From positions 1-26,298 of the forward strand of contig DHVH01000120.1 in the NCBI GenBank assembly GCA_002412555.1: 26,298 bases of DNA, read 5' to 3'. Of this stretch, positions 1 through 8,292 are shown piece by piece (the stretch's first letter is position 1; each line of letters starts with the position of its first letter). The notes under the pieces are model-generated. The model was not told where the DNA came from. It saw only the letters and a program-made list of their open reading frames with translations, and did not search any database. Source of the stretch: Marinilabiliaceae bacterium UBA5213. Its GTDB lineage: Bacteria > Bacteroidota > Bacteroidia > Bacteroidales > Marinilabiliaceae. Position numbers and translations under genes: made by a program.

Positions 1-21
1 TTAAACATAATTGAAGAATTA

Positions 22-1053
22 ATGAAGCCCGTAGCACCTCAGCGCATAGCCGGATATATTACCTTGAGTTTTCTGGTACTGGCCATGCTGTTTCTATTGG
101 TTAATAACCTATTTACCAATGGTTGGCTGGCAATACTCGTGGCTCTTCCGGTCTTTACGGTGCTGATTTTTTACCTGGTGAATTATTTTCTCAATTCCTT
201 TATCTATGCTAAGATCAAGCCCATTTACAAGACCATCCACAATTTTAAAGCTTCCCTTAAAGATACTTCTTCCTTTAACGAAGATGTTTTTTCAGAGGTG
301 AACCGCGAGGTAGCTGAATGGATGAAAGGGAAGGTGCAGGAGATTCAACAACTAAAGCAATTAGAACAATACCGAAAAGAATATTTGGGCAACGTGTCGC
401 ATGAGCTAAAAACGCCTATCTTTAATATTCAGGGTTATATATTAACACTTTTGGAGGGTGGTATTGATGATCCAAACATCAACATGCTTTATTTAAAGCG
501 CACTGAAAAAAGCATTGACCGAATGATTTCCATAATTAGTGATTTGGAAGCCATTGCTAAGTTGGAGTCGGGCGAATTGGAGATGCACATGGAGAAGTTC
601 AACCTCTACAATCTGGTGGAGGATGTTTTTGATTTGCAGGATGTTAGGGCTAAAAACAGAAAGGTGTCCTTGCGCTACGGCAAATCCATTGAAAAGAACA
701 CGCTGGTGAATGCCGACAAGCAACGCATTTTTCAGGTTCTCAGTAATTTGGTGGTCAATGCCATTCATTATGGCTTTGAGGGGGGCAATGTAACGGTCAG
801 TTTTTATGATATGGACAAGGTGATACTGGTGCAAGTGCGTGACAATGGTATTGGTATACCCCAGACAGAGTTGCCACGTATTTTTGAACGGTTTTATCGG
901 GTTGATAAGAGCCGTTCACGCGAGCAAGGCGGGACTGGCCTAGGACTGGCCATTGTCAAGCACATTATTGAAGCCCACGGACAAACCATTAATGTTAACA
1001 GTTCAGCAGGAAATGGAACTTCGTTTACATTTACCTTACAAAAAGCTAAATAA
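22..1053 (+). CDS. Sensor histidine kinase, PhoR-like
   Basis: Membrane histidine kinase of 343 residues that would autophosphorylate and pass phosphate to the regulator encoded 10 bp downstream. Two hydrophobic segments (about residues 12-30 and 35-60) enclose only a few residues, so there is almost no periplasmic sensor domain. A linker follows, then a HisKA domain with the phospho-acceptor His127 in NVSHELKTP. The HATPase_c domain shows the N box (NLVVNAIHYG), G1 box (DNGIGIP) and G2 box (GGTGLGLAIV). There is no PAS domain. The short layout fits the PhoR-like kinases usual in Bacteroidota, but the stimulus cannot be read from the sequence. The ATG at 22 starts directly before the first membrane segment. 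Upstream promoter and any earlier genes lie outside the window. Confidence 0.93.
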   Translation: MKPVAPQRIAGYITLSFLVLAMLFLLVNNLFTNGWLAILVALPVFTVLIFYLVNYFLNSFIYAKIKPIYKTIHNFKASLKDTSSFNEDVFSEVNREVAEWMKGKVQEIQQLKQLEQYRKEYLGNVSHELKTPIFNIQGYILTLLEGGIDDPNINMLYLKRTEKSIDRMISIISDLEAIAKLESGELEMHMEKFNLYNLVEDVFDLQDVRAKNRKVSLRYGKSIEKNTLVNADKQRIFQVLSNLVVNAIHYGFEGGNVTVSFYDMDKVILVQVRDNGIGIPQTELPRIFERFYRVDKSRSREQGGTGLGLAIVKHIIEAHGQTINVNSSAGNGTSFTFTLQKAK

Positions 1054-1063
1054 TAATTCTAAT

Positions 1064-1768
1064 ATGAGCGATTCAGAGAATTATCGGATTTTACTGGTGG
1101 ATGACGAACCAGACATCCTTGAGTTTTTAGGCTATAACCTTAAAAAAGAAGGTTTTATAGTGCAGACTGCCCAAAATGGACGTGAAGCTATTACCAAGGC
1201 ATTGGAAATGCTTCCCCACTTGATTATACTAGATGTGATGATGCCTGGCATGGATGGCATTGAAACCTGTGAAGAAATTAAGAAACAACCGACTTTGAGA
1301 AATTCCTTGATAGCCTTCTTAACGGCACGTGGAGAGGATTATTCTCAAATAGCCGGTTTTGATGCGGGCGCTGATGATTACATTGGTAAGCCCATCAAGC
1401 CAAAAGTTTTGGTCTCGCGAGCCAGGGCGCTTCTCAAGCGCTACCGTTCGGGCGAGCAGGAAGACAACCCTAGTTCAAAACCTACCAACATTATAATTGG
1501 AGATCTGGAAATTGATAAAGAGCGCTATGTGGTGACATCTGCCGGCAAAGAACTATCCCTGCCCAAAAAGGAGTTTGAGCTGCTTTTATTGCTGGCTTCT
1601 AAACCCGACAAGGTTTTTACCCGGGATGAAATCTATAATGCTGTATGGGGTGACAGTATTATTGTAGGCGATCGGACCATTGATGTTCACATTCGCAAGC
1701 TGCGCGAGAAAATTGGACAGGATCATATACGCACCATCAAGGGGGTGGGGTATAAGTACCTTGAGTAA
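1064..1768 (+). CDS. Response regulator, OmpR/PhoB family
   Basis: A 234-residue DNA-binding response regulator, partner of the kinase just upstream (10 bp gap, same strand, so one transcript). The receiver domain (about residues 7-122) has the acidic pair in LVDDEPD, the phospho-acceptor Asp57 in ILDVMMPGMDG, the conserved Thr in FLTARG and the Lys in IGKPIKP. The C-terminal winged helix (about 140-234) ends in the usual RTIDVHIRKLREKIG...TIKGVGYKY signature. The reading frame is open further upstream (to 953), but that part overlaps the kinase in another frame. The ATG at 1064 gives a normal receiver N-terminus and is chosen. Family members bind direct repeats with an 11-bp period; such repeats occur upstream of 4311 and 15221. 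PhoB identity is likely but not proven. Confidence 0.93.
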   Translation: MSDSENYRILLVDDEPDILEFLGYNLKKEGFIVQTAQNGREAITKALEMLPHLIILDVMMPGMDGIETCEEIKKQPTLRNSLIAFLTARGEDYSQIAGFDAGADDYIGKPIKPKVLVSRARALLKRYRSGEQEDNPSSKPTNIIIGDLEIDKERYVVTSAGKELSLPKKEFELLLLLASKPDKVFTRDEIYNAVWGDSIIVGDRTIDVHIRKLREKIGQDHIRTIKGVGYKYLE

Positions 1769-1774
1769 GCGCAT

Positions 1775-1804
1775 AAAAAAAGCCGGTTTTAAACCGGCTT
1801 TTTT
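1775..1804. terminator. Bidirectional rho-independent terminator
   Basis: Stem GCCGGTT (1782-1788), loop TTA, AACCGGC (1792-1798), flanked by an A-run on the left and a T-run on the right, so it can stop transcription on both strands. It lies between the convergent response regulator and the lipoprotein gene ending at 1837. Confidence 0.9.
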
Positions 1805-1836
1805 ATTCAATCCCATGCTGATAGCCAAAGGCTAAC

Positions 1837-2382
1837 TTAATTTTTATAGACCCACTCGTTAATGGAATCGTTGTAAAAGGTCCGGTCATCCGGCCATTCA
1901 ATGATGCTTTTTCGCTCAACAGAAAGCTCAATGGCTCCAGACGCAATCATTTCTTCAAATAAGGTAAGTCCAATTGTTTTCAGGTCGTCTACTGGCATTA
2001 TATGGGTATTAAAGACTTCCACCAGATGAGATATCTCATTACTGTCGTTTAGGTTGTACCAACCACCTACAGCACGATTCACATTTCCGCTGTGGTTCCT
2101 TGCGGGTCTTAATAGGTAATAGTAGTGACGGGTATCAACCGGATAATAGTAAATAAGCTCAAATTCATTAGCCAGATTCGCAAAGTAGGGTCTGTGCTCT
2201 GGTTGATGTCTGTTCTCCTGTAAAACGGTTTTCGGGCGCTTACCTATGTAGGTCACCAGATCAACCTTTAGGGAGTCGGGGTGGGTATAGGTAATCAGCT
2301 TTTCTGGTTGGTAGGGAGTTTCGGAACATCCCCATAAAAGGTGAACACATATTGCACAAGTTAATAGAATTTTACCCTTCAT
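1837..2382 (-). CDS. Small hypothetical lipoprotein
   Basis: A 181-residue protein that I do not recognise. It begins with a lipoprotein signal peptide (MKGKILLTCAICVHLLWGC, lipid-accepting Cys19), so it should be anchored in a membrane outside the cytoplasm. The mature part has many aromatic residues (ELIYYYP, RHYYYLLRP), mixed charge and no membrane segment. It ends facing the two-component system across a shared terminator, and it follows the 608-residue lipoprotein gene on the same strand 102 bp away with a terminator-like hairpin in between. It is therefore probably its own unit. No catalytic motif is visible. Existence as a real gene is well supported by the signal peptide and by the terminator placement. 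Confidence 0.8.
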   Translation of the reverse strand: MKGKILLTCAICVHLLWGCSETPYQPEKLITYTHPDSLKVDLVTYIGKRPKTVLQENRHQPEHRPYFANLANEFELIYYYPVDTRHYYYLLRPARNHSGNVNRAVGGWYNLNDSNEISHLVEVFNTHIMPVDDLKTIGLTLFEEMIASGAIELSVERKSIIEWPDDRTFYNDSINEWVYKN

Positions 2383-2429
2383 AATTCGATAGATGATTGA
2401 ATATTATTGTGATTGTTTTTAAAAGTGAT

Positions 2430-2456
2430 GCACAGACTCTTTCAAAGGGTCTGTGC
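2430..2456 (-). terminator. Terminator after the 608-residue lipoprotein gene
   Basis: Read on the minus strand, an 11-bp stem (GCACAGACCCT / AGAGTCTGTGC, with one G-U pair) and a 5-nt loop, 28 bp after the stop codon at 2485. The T-run is weak (ATCACTTTT), so termination may be partial. Confidence 0.65.
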
Positions 2457-2484
2457 ACGCACTAATTGTGAGCTATAAAAGAGT

Positions 2485-4311
2485 CTAGTAATAAGTTACC
2501 TGTTGTGGTAGAAACTCAGTCCAGCCTGCAGTCCAATCTTCAGCTCCAAAGGCACCGATAAAAGGTACTTGCTCAAATTGAGCAGCTTCTGGTACGTTGT
2601 CCCATTTGGCATAGGTCAATAAAAGCGAACCTGCACTTGGGGTCATTTTTGGGCTTTCTACAAGGTCGAAAATTGAACCATCAATACCAGCTTCAGTCCA
2701 GGCAGCCAAACGCTTGTTGTTATAGGCAGGTGTGTTGAACCATGAAACGATATTCCATCCGGGGGTATCATTTCCTCTTAAGCCTAAACCGCGAGGTTCA
2801 CTGTTGGGGTGGTTGCCACGGGCGACGCCTGCACCATCCAAGAAAGGAAGACCGGCAATAGTACCTTCCAGGGTTGCATCATATGCAGAACCGAAACCGT
2901 TTCCGCCCCATCCGTCAACACCGGCAATGATGGTGTTGCGAACGCGAAGCTCGTCTGCCAAAGCATAGCCACTGGTGTTACCACGTGAGTCATCAATGTA
3001 AAGACCATGCGGATATCCGGTCATGAATGAGTTATATATTTTTAATTTGCTGGCACGACGCAACTGGGCTGCGTGTTGGAATTGACCATTTACTGGTGTT
3101 TCTCTGGTTTTTTTAGGACCTATCAGGGTCATGTTTGAGAATTTACCAGAGGTAAATGGTTCAACAGCAGCTCCTGATCCGTTGTTGTCAACTTCAAATC
3201 CATTGGATCCGGATTGATCGGCCAATGCATTGTCACGAATACCAAGACCAAACTGCACATGACCACTGTATCCAAAGTCAACGTCAAAGTCGTCATCCAG
3301 ACCACGGTAAGCTACCAGATATTTACAGTCTACGCTGCCTCCGAACCATTCAAAAGCATCATCCAAACCATAAGAAGCCTGTACATACTCAATGGTGGTA
3401 CCTTTACCAACGCTACCCATTGTCAAAGTGTTTACTTCTTCATTGGGGTTGATGGGCACACCGGCATACTCGATGCGAACATATTTAATCACACCTGAAC
3501 TGTGCGAAGCATCGTCCAGAGCCACTGAACCGCCATGATAAGCCTGGTAGTTACCTTCCATTTCAATGTTAAGGCCTTGATTGTTTACAGTTTCTCCGCA
3601 AACCACCAAGCCACCCCAGTCTCCCGGGTTTTTGCTACCTGCAGGTCTTTCAGAGGTCATCACAATAGGATTGTCAACAGTTCCCTCTGCCATTATTTTT
3701 CCTCCTCTTTGAATCACGAGAACCGCTTTTGTTTCTCTGTCGCCAAGAATTAGAGTTCCAGGCTCAATGGTAAGCACATTGTTCCCGCGGTCGATGGTAT
3801 GCGTTCCATCTGCATTTTTTACATCTTTGCCAATGCGCACGTAACCATTCAAATGGTAAATTGTGTCGGCCGACCATGTGATTTCACCCAGATAGTTACC
3901 TGCGGCAATAGTTTTCAAAGGTTTGCTGATTACGGTAATTTCAAAAGGATCTGAGGGTGAGGAAGCACGATCCAAATTGTCAATAACGGTAAAGGTGAAG
4001 CGAATGATGTCTCTCAGGTCTTCTGTAATGGTATATTCGAAGTCATAGGTAGTGCTTTTCTCACCGTTTAAAGCATGCGTTTCGTATGCCCCGCCATTTT
4101 TTGCAATGATAATCTGTTTGGCTCCTTCGGGTGCATTAATGGTGACGGTGGTAGCCACAACCCCATTTTTCGCATTTTGTGCCGATGCGTTCGAAATAGA
4201 GACAGTTGGTACACCTCCTAAATCATCATCGTCTCCGCAGGATGTGAATACAGCTGTCGCCATCAACGAGACTAGCGAAAGTGTAAATAGTTGTTTTGAG
4301 AATCGTTTCAT
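2485..4311 (-). CDS. Surface lipoprotein with predicted beta-helix fold
   Basis: A 608-residue lipoprotein. The signal peptide ends at TSC (Cys25) and is followed directly by GDDDD, an acidic stretch like the export signal that sends Bacteroidota lipoproteins to the cell surface. Residues about 35-130 look like an Ig/cadherin-like segment. From about 140 on, the Gly/Asn-rich sequence with phrases such as LTIEPGTLILGD, LVIQRGGKIMAEGTVDNPIVM and GDWGGLVVCG suggests a right-handed parallel beta-helix. No T9SS C-terminal sorting domain is seen. It lies downstream of the TonB-dependent receptor on the same strand, with a strong terminator and an own promoter between them. I infer that it works with that receptor at the outer membrane. 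The promoter at 4375-4420 carries PhoB-like repeats, so phosphate-related uptake is possible but unproven. Confidence 0.85.
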   Translation of the reverse strand: MKRFSKQLFTLSLVSLMATAVFTSCGDDDDLGGVPTVSISNASAQNAKNGVVATTVTINAPEGAKQIIIAKNGGAYETHALNGEKSTTYDFEYTITEDLRDIIRFTFTVIDNLDRASSPSDPFEITVISKPLKTIAAGNYLGEITWSADTIYHLNGYVRIGKDVKNADGTHTIDRGNNVLTIEPGTLILGDRETKAVLVIQRGGKIMAEGTVDNPIVMTSERPAGSKNPGDWGGLVVCGETVNNQGLNIEMEGNYQAYHGGSVALDDASHSSGVIKYVRIEYAGVPINPNEEVNTLTMGSVGKGTTIEYVQASYGLDDAFEWFGGSVDCKYLVAYRGLDDDFDVDFGYSGHVQFGLGIRDNALADQSGSNGFEVDNNGSGAAVEPFTSGKFSNMTLIGPKKTRETPVNGQFQHAAQLRRASKLKIYNSFMTGYPHGLYIDDSRGNTSGYALADELRVRNTIIAGVDGWGGNGFGSAYDATLEGTIAGLPFLDGAGVARGNHPNSEPRGLGLRGNDTPGWNIVSWFNTPAYNNKRLAAWTEAGIDGSIFDLVESPKMTPSAGSLLLTYAKWDNVPEAAQFEQVPFIGAFGAEDWTAGWTEFLPQQVTYY

Positions 4312-4374
4312 TTTTGTCTTTTTAAAATTTGATTTAAAATCTGATTTGAAATTTTAATTGATTAATTGATGCCT

Positions 4375-4420
4375 CAAAAGTAGACTTCTAGCATTAAGTC
4401 AGCATTAAGCGGGGATTAAA
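4375..4420 (-). promoter_or_regulatory. Promoter with three 11-bp-phased TTAA half-sites
   Basis: On the plus strand CAAAAGTA (4375-4382) is the reverse of TACTTTTG, an exact TAnnTTTG -7 element for the 608-residue lipoprotein gene (start codon 4311). Ten bases further upstream come ATTAAG (4393), ATTAAG (4404) and ATTAAA (4415), spaced exactly 11 bp. The first two sit in a perfect 9-bp repeat, AGCATTAAG. They occupy the place of the -33 element, as expected for an activator-dependent promoter. Direct repeats of 11-bp period are the binding pattern of PhoB/OmpR-type regulators. The same arrangement recurs at 15291-15325. Confidence 0.6.
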
Positions 4421-4428
4421 AGAAAAAC

Positions 4429-4471
4429 AACAATCGGTAAAGAGATTGTTAAGTTCTCTTTACCGATTGTT
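4429..4471 (-). terminator. Terminator after the TonB-dependent receptor
   Basis: Perfect 16-bp inverted repeat (4429-4444 with 4456-4471), 11-nt loop, followed on the minus strand by GTTTTTCTTTT. It begins 26 bp after the receptor's stop codon and separates it from the downstream lipoprotein gene. Confidence 0.85.
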
Positions 4472-4497
4472 TAGTGCTTTTAAAAATGGATACTTAA

Positions 4498-7338
4498 TTA
4501 TAATTTGTACCCTATTGTGAAAGTAATTAATGACCCTGGTCGATAGGACTGTAGAATCTGATCATTATTGCTATTTAATTCGTCATCCTGATTGGCATCT
4601 TGCAGAAGAATTACTTTTTGGTTTAGAATGTCTGATACGCCAAGGCGTACATTGAAATTATTGGAAAATGTTTTAGTAACTGAAAGGTCTATGATGTTTC
4701 TGGGCATTTCCCAAACATCAGGATATTCCAGGATTTGTCTGTCAGACGTCCAGAATCCTGTGCTAAAGATGCGCTCTCCTACCACATTATAAAGAATATT
4801 AGCTTGCCATCCATTAGCATCATTACTGTAGTATATTCCCGTGTTAAGAATATAGGGCGACTGACCTTGTAAGGGTCTGTTATCCGTGTCGCGTCCATGT
4901 CCCGCACCAGCTCCAATGGTTATTTCGCTGCGAATAAGGGCTGCGTTTAACAAAACCGAAAAGTTATCAAGGATTTTGGCGTCTATAATGCCGGACAGCG
5001 ATTTCCTGGCATCTACTTCAATACCATACGAGTAAGCCGACTCCGCATTGTTTAAACTAAAGTTTTTTGCACCCCCGGAACCTGCACCTGGTTCAAACAT
5101 GGTTTCTATGGGGTTTTCAAATTTCTTATAAAATCCACCAATATTAACCATTTCTGATGCAGAGGGATAGAACTCCCAACGCAAGTCAAAATTGTCAATA
5201 AGCGCATCCTGAAGAAAAACGTTTCCTTTTTTATTAAAGTTGTAATTGAAATCGTAGAAACTAAAGGGTGCTCTTTCGCGGAATTCCGGTCTGTTGATGG
5301 TCTTTCCGTAAGCTGCCCTTACCAACGATTTGTCATTAATGGAGTAAGATAAATTAAAGGATGGGAACAGATCTGTGCTCTGATAAATTTCGTTAACTGG
5401 TCCGGAGGTGGTTGCGCTGACCATCGTTTGCGTATAGTCTTCTATGCGAACCCCCGATACAAGGGTAAGTTTGGTGGTAAACGGGATACTGGCCGAAAGG
5501 TAATAGGCTTTTAAAGAACTGGTGGCCTGGTACGAGTCATTTGGGTTGGACTGCTCATCCACTTTTAAATGACCGGGTTTAATGTTTTCCGGCTGAAAAA
5601 ATTGATCAATGGGGAGGCTCCGTAATTGCTGGTCAAATAAATGTTCATGTGCAAAACCAATATTTCGTGCTAAAAACTCACGGTCTTTTTCTTCGAGGTA
5701 GGCTCCAGCTTTTAGGACAGGTTTAAATTGAGGCAGGCTGTTGATTCTTATCTTCTGCGTTAAGTTAACCGACAAAGATTTCGAGTTTTCTTCCATTTCT
5801 GAATAGAAACGCCCAAGAAAAAAGGGTTGTGCTGCACCATTGGGGACATAAATAATGGCGTCAGAGCGGTCGCCGTTGACTTCCTGCAGGTCGGATCTGT
5901 AACGCTTGTAATCCGGCATTTGACGATTTGTAAAACCGTAGCCCGCAATCCATTGGACTTCTGTTAGTTTATCGAAAAATGTGTGCTGGCCATTGAATTG
6001 ACCGGTGTAAATCGTTCTGTATACCTGCTGAAAGCCGTGATTAGAAGGAAAATAATTAAAGTCGTAATGATTTCCGCCCCTGTTTACATATTCGTATTTT
6101 GCATTCTGATTAAAGAGGTTTTTGAAATCAATGCTGTGATTGGGATTAATGATCAGGCCATAGTTATGGATAAGCCCAAATCTAATATTTTGTGAATAGC
6201 GGTGATCGTTGTACCAATAAATTGGTAAGCTTTTATTTTCCACCCTATTATAGGCATCGTAATCATGCCTGTCAACCTCTTCAAATGTGCTGCTATTGCT
6301 GTAGTTGACCGAAGTCATGTGTCCCAGTGTCATAGATCCAAGCGGCTGATTAAAAAAGCCACTTAACGAAACACCCTGATTCAGCATGGCTGTGCTCTTT
6401 TCCTCTACCCAGTTGTTTTTAAAGGCTTGTCCGATGGTAGCACGTACATTATCATGGCTTACTGAGCGTAAATCTGAGGGGACCTCAGATGGAAGGTCAT
6501 AATGACCTCTGTTAAACCCGGTCCAATGCCCTTCATAGCGTTCCACACCATAAAAATCTTTGAAAGTGGTTCCTGGTTCATAGCTGTTGCTGTAACTAAG
6601 CTCAAACCCACTGTGGTTGGGGATGCTTTTGGTATATACTTTGACTGCCCCGCCTGAAAAATCACTCGGTAAATCGGCGGAGGGACTTTTAAAAACCATA
6701 ATGCGCTCCAATTGGCTACTGGGAATGATATCAAAGGAGAAGGATCTCACATCGTCTTCCATACTTGGTGCGTATATGTCATTCAACAACACAGCATTGT
6801 ATCTTTCATTCAAGCCTCGGACAACGATGAAGCGGTTATCAACAATGGTAACGCCCGGAATGCGGCGGACAACCTGACTGGCATCCCTGTCCTGTGACCG
6901 ACTGATTTGCTGAGCTGAAACACCCGACACTACAAGGTCAGCATTTCTTATTGAGTTGATTAATGATACATCCGTATGCTGCACCCGTCGGGCAACAACG
7001 GAAACTCCCTGAAGTTGCTGCGTGGCCTCACGAAGCGGGATATTCAAGGTAGATGCCCTTCCTGCATCCACTTTGACGTTTTCCACTATGGTGGTCTCGT
7101 AAGAAATAAAAGATATTTGCAGGTTATAGCTGCCTGGTTCGAGGTTCTGGAGTTCAAACTCACCATCAAAATTGGTGGTCACACCAATATGAGTGCCTTG
7201 AATCAGCACAGCTGCACCAACAAGTGTTTCATTATTGGATGGATCCAGAATAACCCCTTTTATAGAGCCGGTTTGTGCATTCAGGTTTAGAGATTGAATA
7301 ACAAGAATAGTGATCGTCAGGAATATCAACTTTTTCAT
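4498..7338 (-). CDS. TonB-dependent receptor with CarboxypepD_reg-like domain
   Basis: Outer-membrane receptor of 946 residues that would import a bound ligand using TonB energy. From the N-terminus: signal peptide (MKKLIFLTITILV... ending NAQ), a carboxypeptidase-regulatory-like beta-sandwich (GSIKGVILDPSNNETLVGAAVLIQG; DGEFELQNLEPGSYNLQISFISYE), a plug domain (SQDRDASQVVRRIPGVTIVDNRFIVVRGLNERYNAVLLND, shown here in part as RRIPGVTIVD and VVRGLNERYN), and a barrel ending in SLITFTIGYKL. A GTG start 24 bases upstream (7362) is open, but the ATG at 7338 puts the signal peptide at the normal position. There is no SusD-like partner next to it, so it is not a standard SusCD pair. The neighbour at 2485-4311 may be its surface partner. 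The substrate is unknown. Confidence 0.92.
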   Translation of the reverse strand: MKKLIFLTITILVIQSLNLNAQTGSIKGVILDPSNNETLVGAAVLIQGTHIGVTTNFDGEFELQNLEPGSYNLQISFISYETTIVENVKVDAGRASTLNIPLREATQQLQGVSVVARRVQHTDVSLINSIRNADLVVSGVSAQQISRSQDRDASQVVRRIPGVTIVDNRFIVVRGLNERYNAVLLNDIYAPSMEDDVRSFSFDIIPSSQLERIMVFKSPSADLPSDFSGGAVKVYTKSIPNHSGFELSYSNSYEPGTTFKDFYGVERYEGHWTGFNRGHYDLPSEVPSDLRSVSHDNVRATIGQAFKNNWVEEKSTAMLNQGVSLSGFFNQPLGSMTLGHMTSVNYSNSSTFEEVDRHDYDAYNRVENKSLPIYWYNDHRYSQNIRFGLIHNYGLIINPNHSIDFKNLFNQNAKYEYVNRGGNHYDFNYFPSNHGFQQVYRTIYTGQFNGQHTFFDKLTEVQWIAGYGFTNRQMPDYKRYRSDLQEVNGDRSDAIIYVPNGAAQPFFLGRFYSEMEENSKSLSVNLTQKIRINSLPQFKPVLKAGAYLEEKDREFLARNIGFAHEHLFDQQLRSLPIDQFFQPENIKPGHLKVDEQSNPNDSYQATSSLKAYYLSASIPFTTKLTLVSGVRIEDYTQTMVSATTSGPVNEIYQSTDLFPSFNLSYSINDKSLVRAAYGKTINRPEFRERAPFSFYDFNYNFNKKGNVFLQDALIDNFDLRWEFYPSASEMVNIGGFYKKFENPIETMFEPGAGSGGAKNFSLNNAESAYSYGIEVDARKSLSGIIDAKILDNFSVLLNAALIRSEITIGAGAGHGRDTDNRPLQGQSPYILNTGIYYSNDANGWQANILYNVVGERIFSTGFWTSDRQILEYPDVWEMPRNIIDLSVTKTFSNNFNVRLGVSDILNQKVILLQDANQDDELNSNNDQILQSYRPGSLITFTIGYKL

Positions 7339-7650
7339 TAATGATGCTAGAACTAGTTTCACAGGAGTATTTTTTTGGTTAAAATTTTTATTTATTAATC
7401 ACCACCGCATCTTTTGGGAAATCAGTTCCCCTTAATTAACGGCTACAATTCCTAGAGGTGTGAGGCTCTGGTTGTGTTAACTTTTGTGCTGCAAAGTAAA
7501 GGGTAATACAGATGATTAAGGGGCACACTAATATTACTATATGATTAACATTACGTAACGGAATTATTAACTACCGGGAAGGCCTTAAGAATTAGTGTCA
7601 TAATCCCTTATGAGGTATTTAACGTTCATTTAACACTGGGAAAATTGGAC
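7339..7650 (-). promoter_or_regulatory. Leader and promoter region of the TonB-dependent receptor
   Basis: About 310 bp without a gene. CAAAGTA at 7492-7498 (minus strand TACTTTG) is a near-consensus -7 element and would give a leader of about 150 nt. No clear -33 TTTG lies at the usual distance. Upstream of it are several TTAA(C) motifs with irregular 10-17 bp spacing (7504-7571). Further up is the repeat at 7617-7634, described separately. No small reading frame with convincing features was seen. Confidence 0.45.
7617..7634. repeat. Direct repeat ATTTAAC, 11-bp period
   Basis: ATTTAAC (7617-7623), GTTC, ATTTAAC (7628-7634): a perfect 7-bp direct repeat with a 4-bp spacer. This is the same 7+4+7 layout as a classical Pho box. 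It lies between a terminator (7651-7684) and the receptor gene, about 280 bp from its start. No -7 element sits at the distance seen at 4375 or 15291, so a role in transcription is uncertain. Confidence 0.4.
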
Positions 7651-7684
7651 AAAAAAAGGGGTTGACAGCATCGCTGTCAACCCC
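7651..7684 (-). terminator. Strong terminator of the coiled-coil membrane protein gene
   Basis: Perfect 12-bp stem GGGGTTGACAGC (7658-7669), loop ATC, and its complement (7673-7684), followed on the minus strand by seven Ts. It lies 24 bp after the stop codon at 7708. The right flank also has five Ts on plus, but no plus-strand gene ends here. Confidence 0.92.
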
Positions 7685-7707
7685 TTTTTAAGTGCTTGGA
7701 CTCTTCT

Positions 7708-8292
7708 TTAGCCCTCCTTTATTTTTTGTATTTCCTTATGGTGTTGAACTACCAGGGCTTCATATTTCTGTCGCGATCGTTGTCGGTGATCGTCAAATTC
7801 CGTGGTTAATTTTTCAAGGTCTTTTTTGATTTTTCTGGAGGCCATATTGCTTCGCTGAAGAATCAGTAAGGCCATTCCTGTAACTGCTAAAAGCACAAAA
7901 AATATGAAGATGACGATGCTAATGAACAAAGACTTTTGCATGTTCATGCCTAAAAAGGTAAAGGCATCTTTTTCACTGATGGTTTGCTGCAGCTCTTTAT
8001 TGGTTCTATCTAGCTGATTGTTAAGTGCAGTTATGGTTGAGTCTTTAGAGACTATGGTTGATTCCAGCCTTGAAATGGTGCTGTTCTTCACTTTTATGGT
8101 GTCGTTGATATTGGTTTTTAATCGCTTGAACCAAGAGTCGAAAATCAGGACGTACTGGTTCCAACTGGAAGCTTCCTTTTGTACAAATTCGAGTTGCTCC
8201 TCAATGCTGGCGTCACTAATGTATGGCTTTTGGGCATTGATGGTGCCATTGGCAATAAGTAATACCAGTGCGGCAAATATGAATCTTCTCAT
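7708..8292 (-). CDS. Membrane protein with coiled coils, unknown function
   Basis: A 194-residue protein. Signal peptide (residues 1-20, ending INAQ), an exported region about 21-115 with heptad-like Leu/Ile spacing (STISRLESTIVSKDSTITAL, then LDRTNKELQQTISEK) that predicts a coiled coil, one strong membrane segment at about 121-146 (SLFISIVIFIFFVLLAVTGM...), and a second, basic coiled coil about 150-192 in the cytoplasm (RKIKKDLEKLTTEF). It could be a stalk-like or scaffold protein spanning the inner membrane. I recall that similar short Bacteroidota proteins sometimes carry a misleading tRNA methyltransferase name. Nothing here looks like a methyltransferase fold. It appears monocistronic, with a terminator on each side. 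Function unknown. Confidence 0.75.
   Translation of the reverse strand: MRRFIFAALVLLIANGTINAQKPYISDASIEEQLEFVQKEASSWNQYVLIFDSWFKRLKTNINDTIKVKNSTISRLESTIVSKDSTITALNNQLDRTNKELQQTISEKDAFTFLGMNMQKSLFISIVIFIFFVLLAVTGMALLILQRSNMASRKIKKDLEKLTTEFDDHRQRSRQKYEALVVQHHKEIQKIKEG

Noticed and set aside
953..1063. Longer N-terminus for the response regulator
   Set aside because: The frame is open from 953, but the extra residues overlap the kinase gene and do not look like a receiver domain; the ATG at 1064 gives the normal start.
2732..4357. Several plus-strand reading frames opposite the 608-residue lipoprotein
   Set aside because: They are antisense shadows with odd composition; the minus-strand protein has a signal peptide and coherent domains.
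7339..7362. GTG start of the TonB-dependent receptor at 7362
   Set aside because: It would add eight residues in front of a good signal peptide; the ATG at 7338 fits better.
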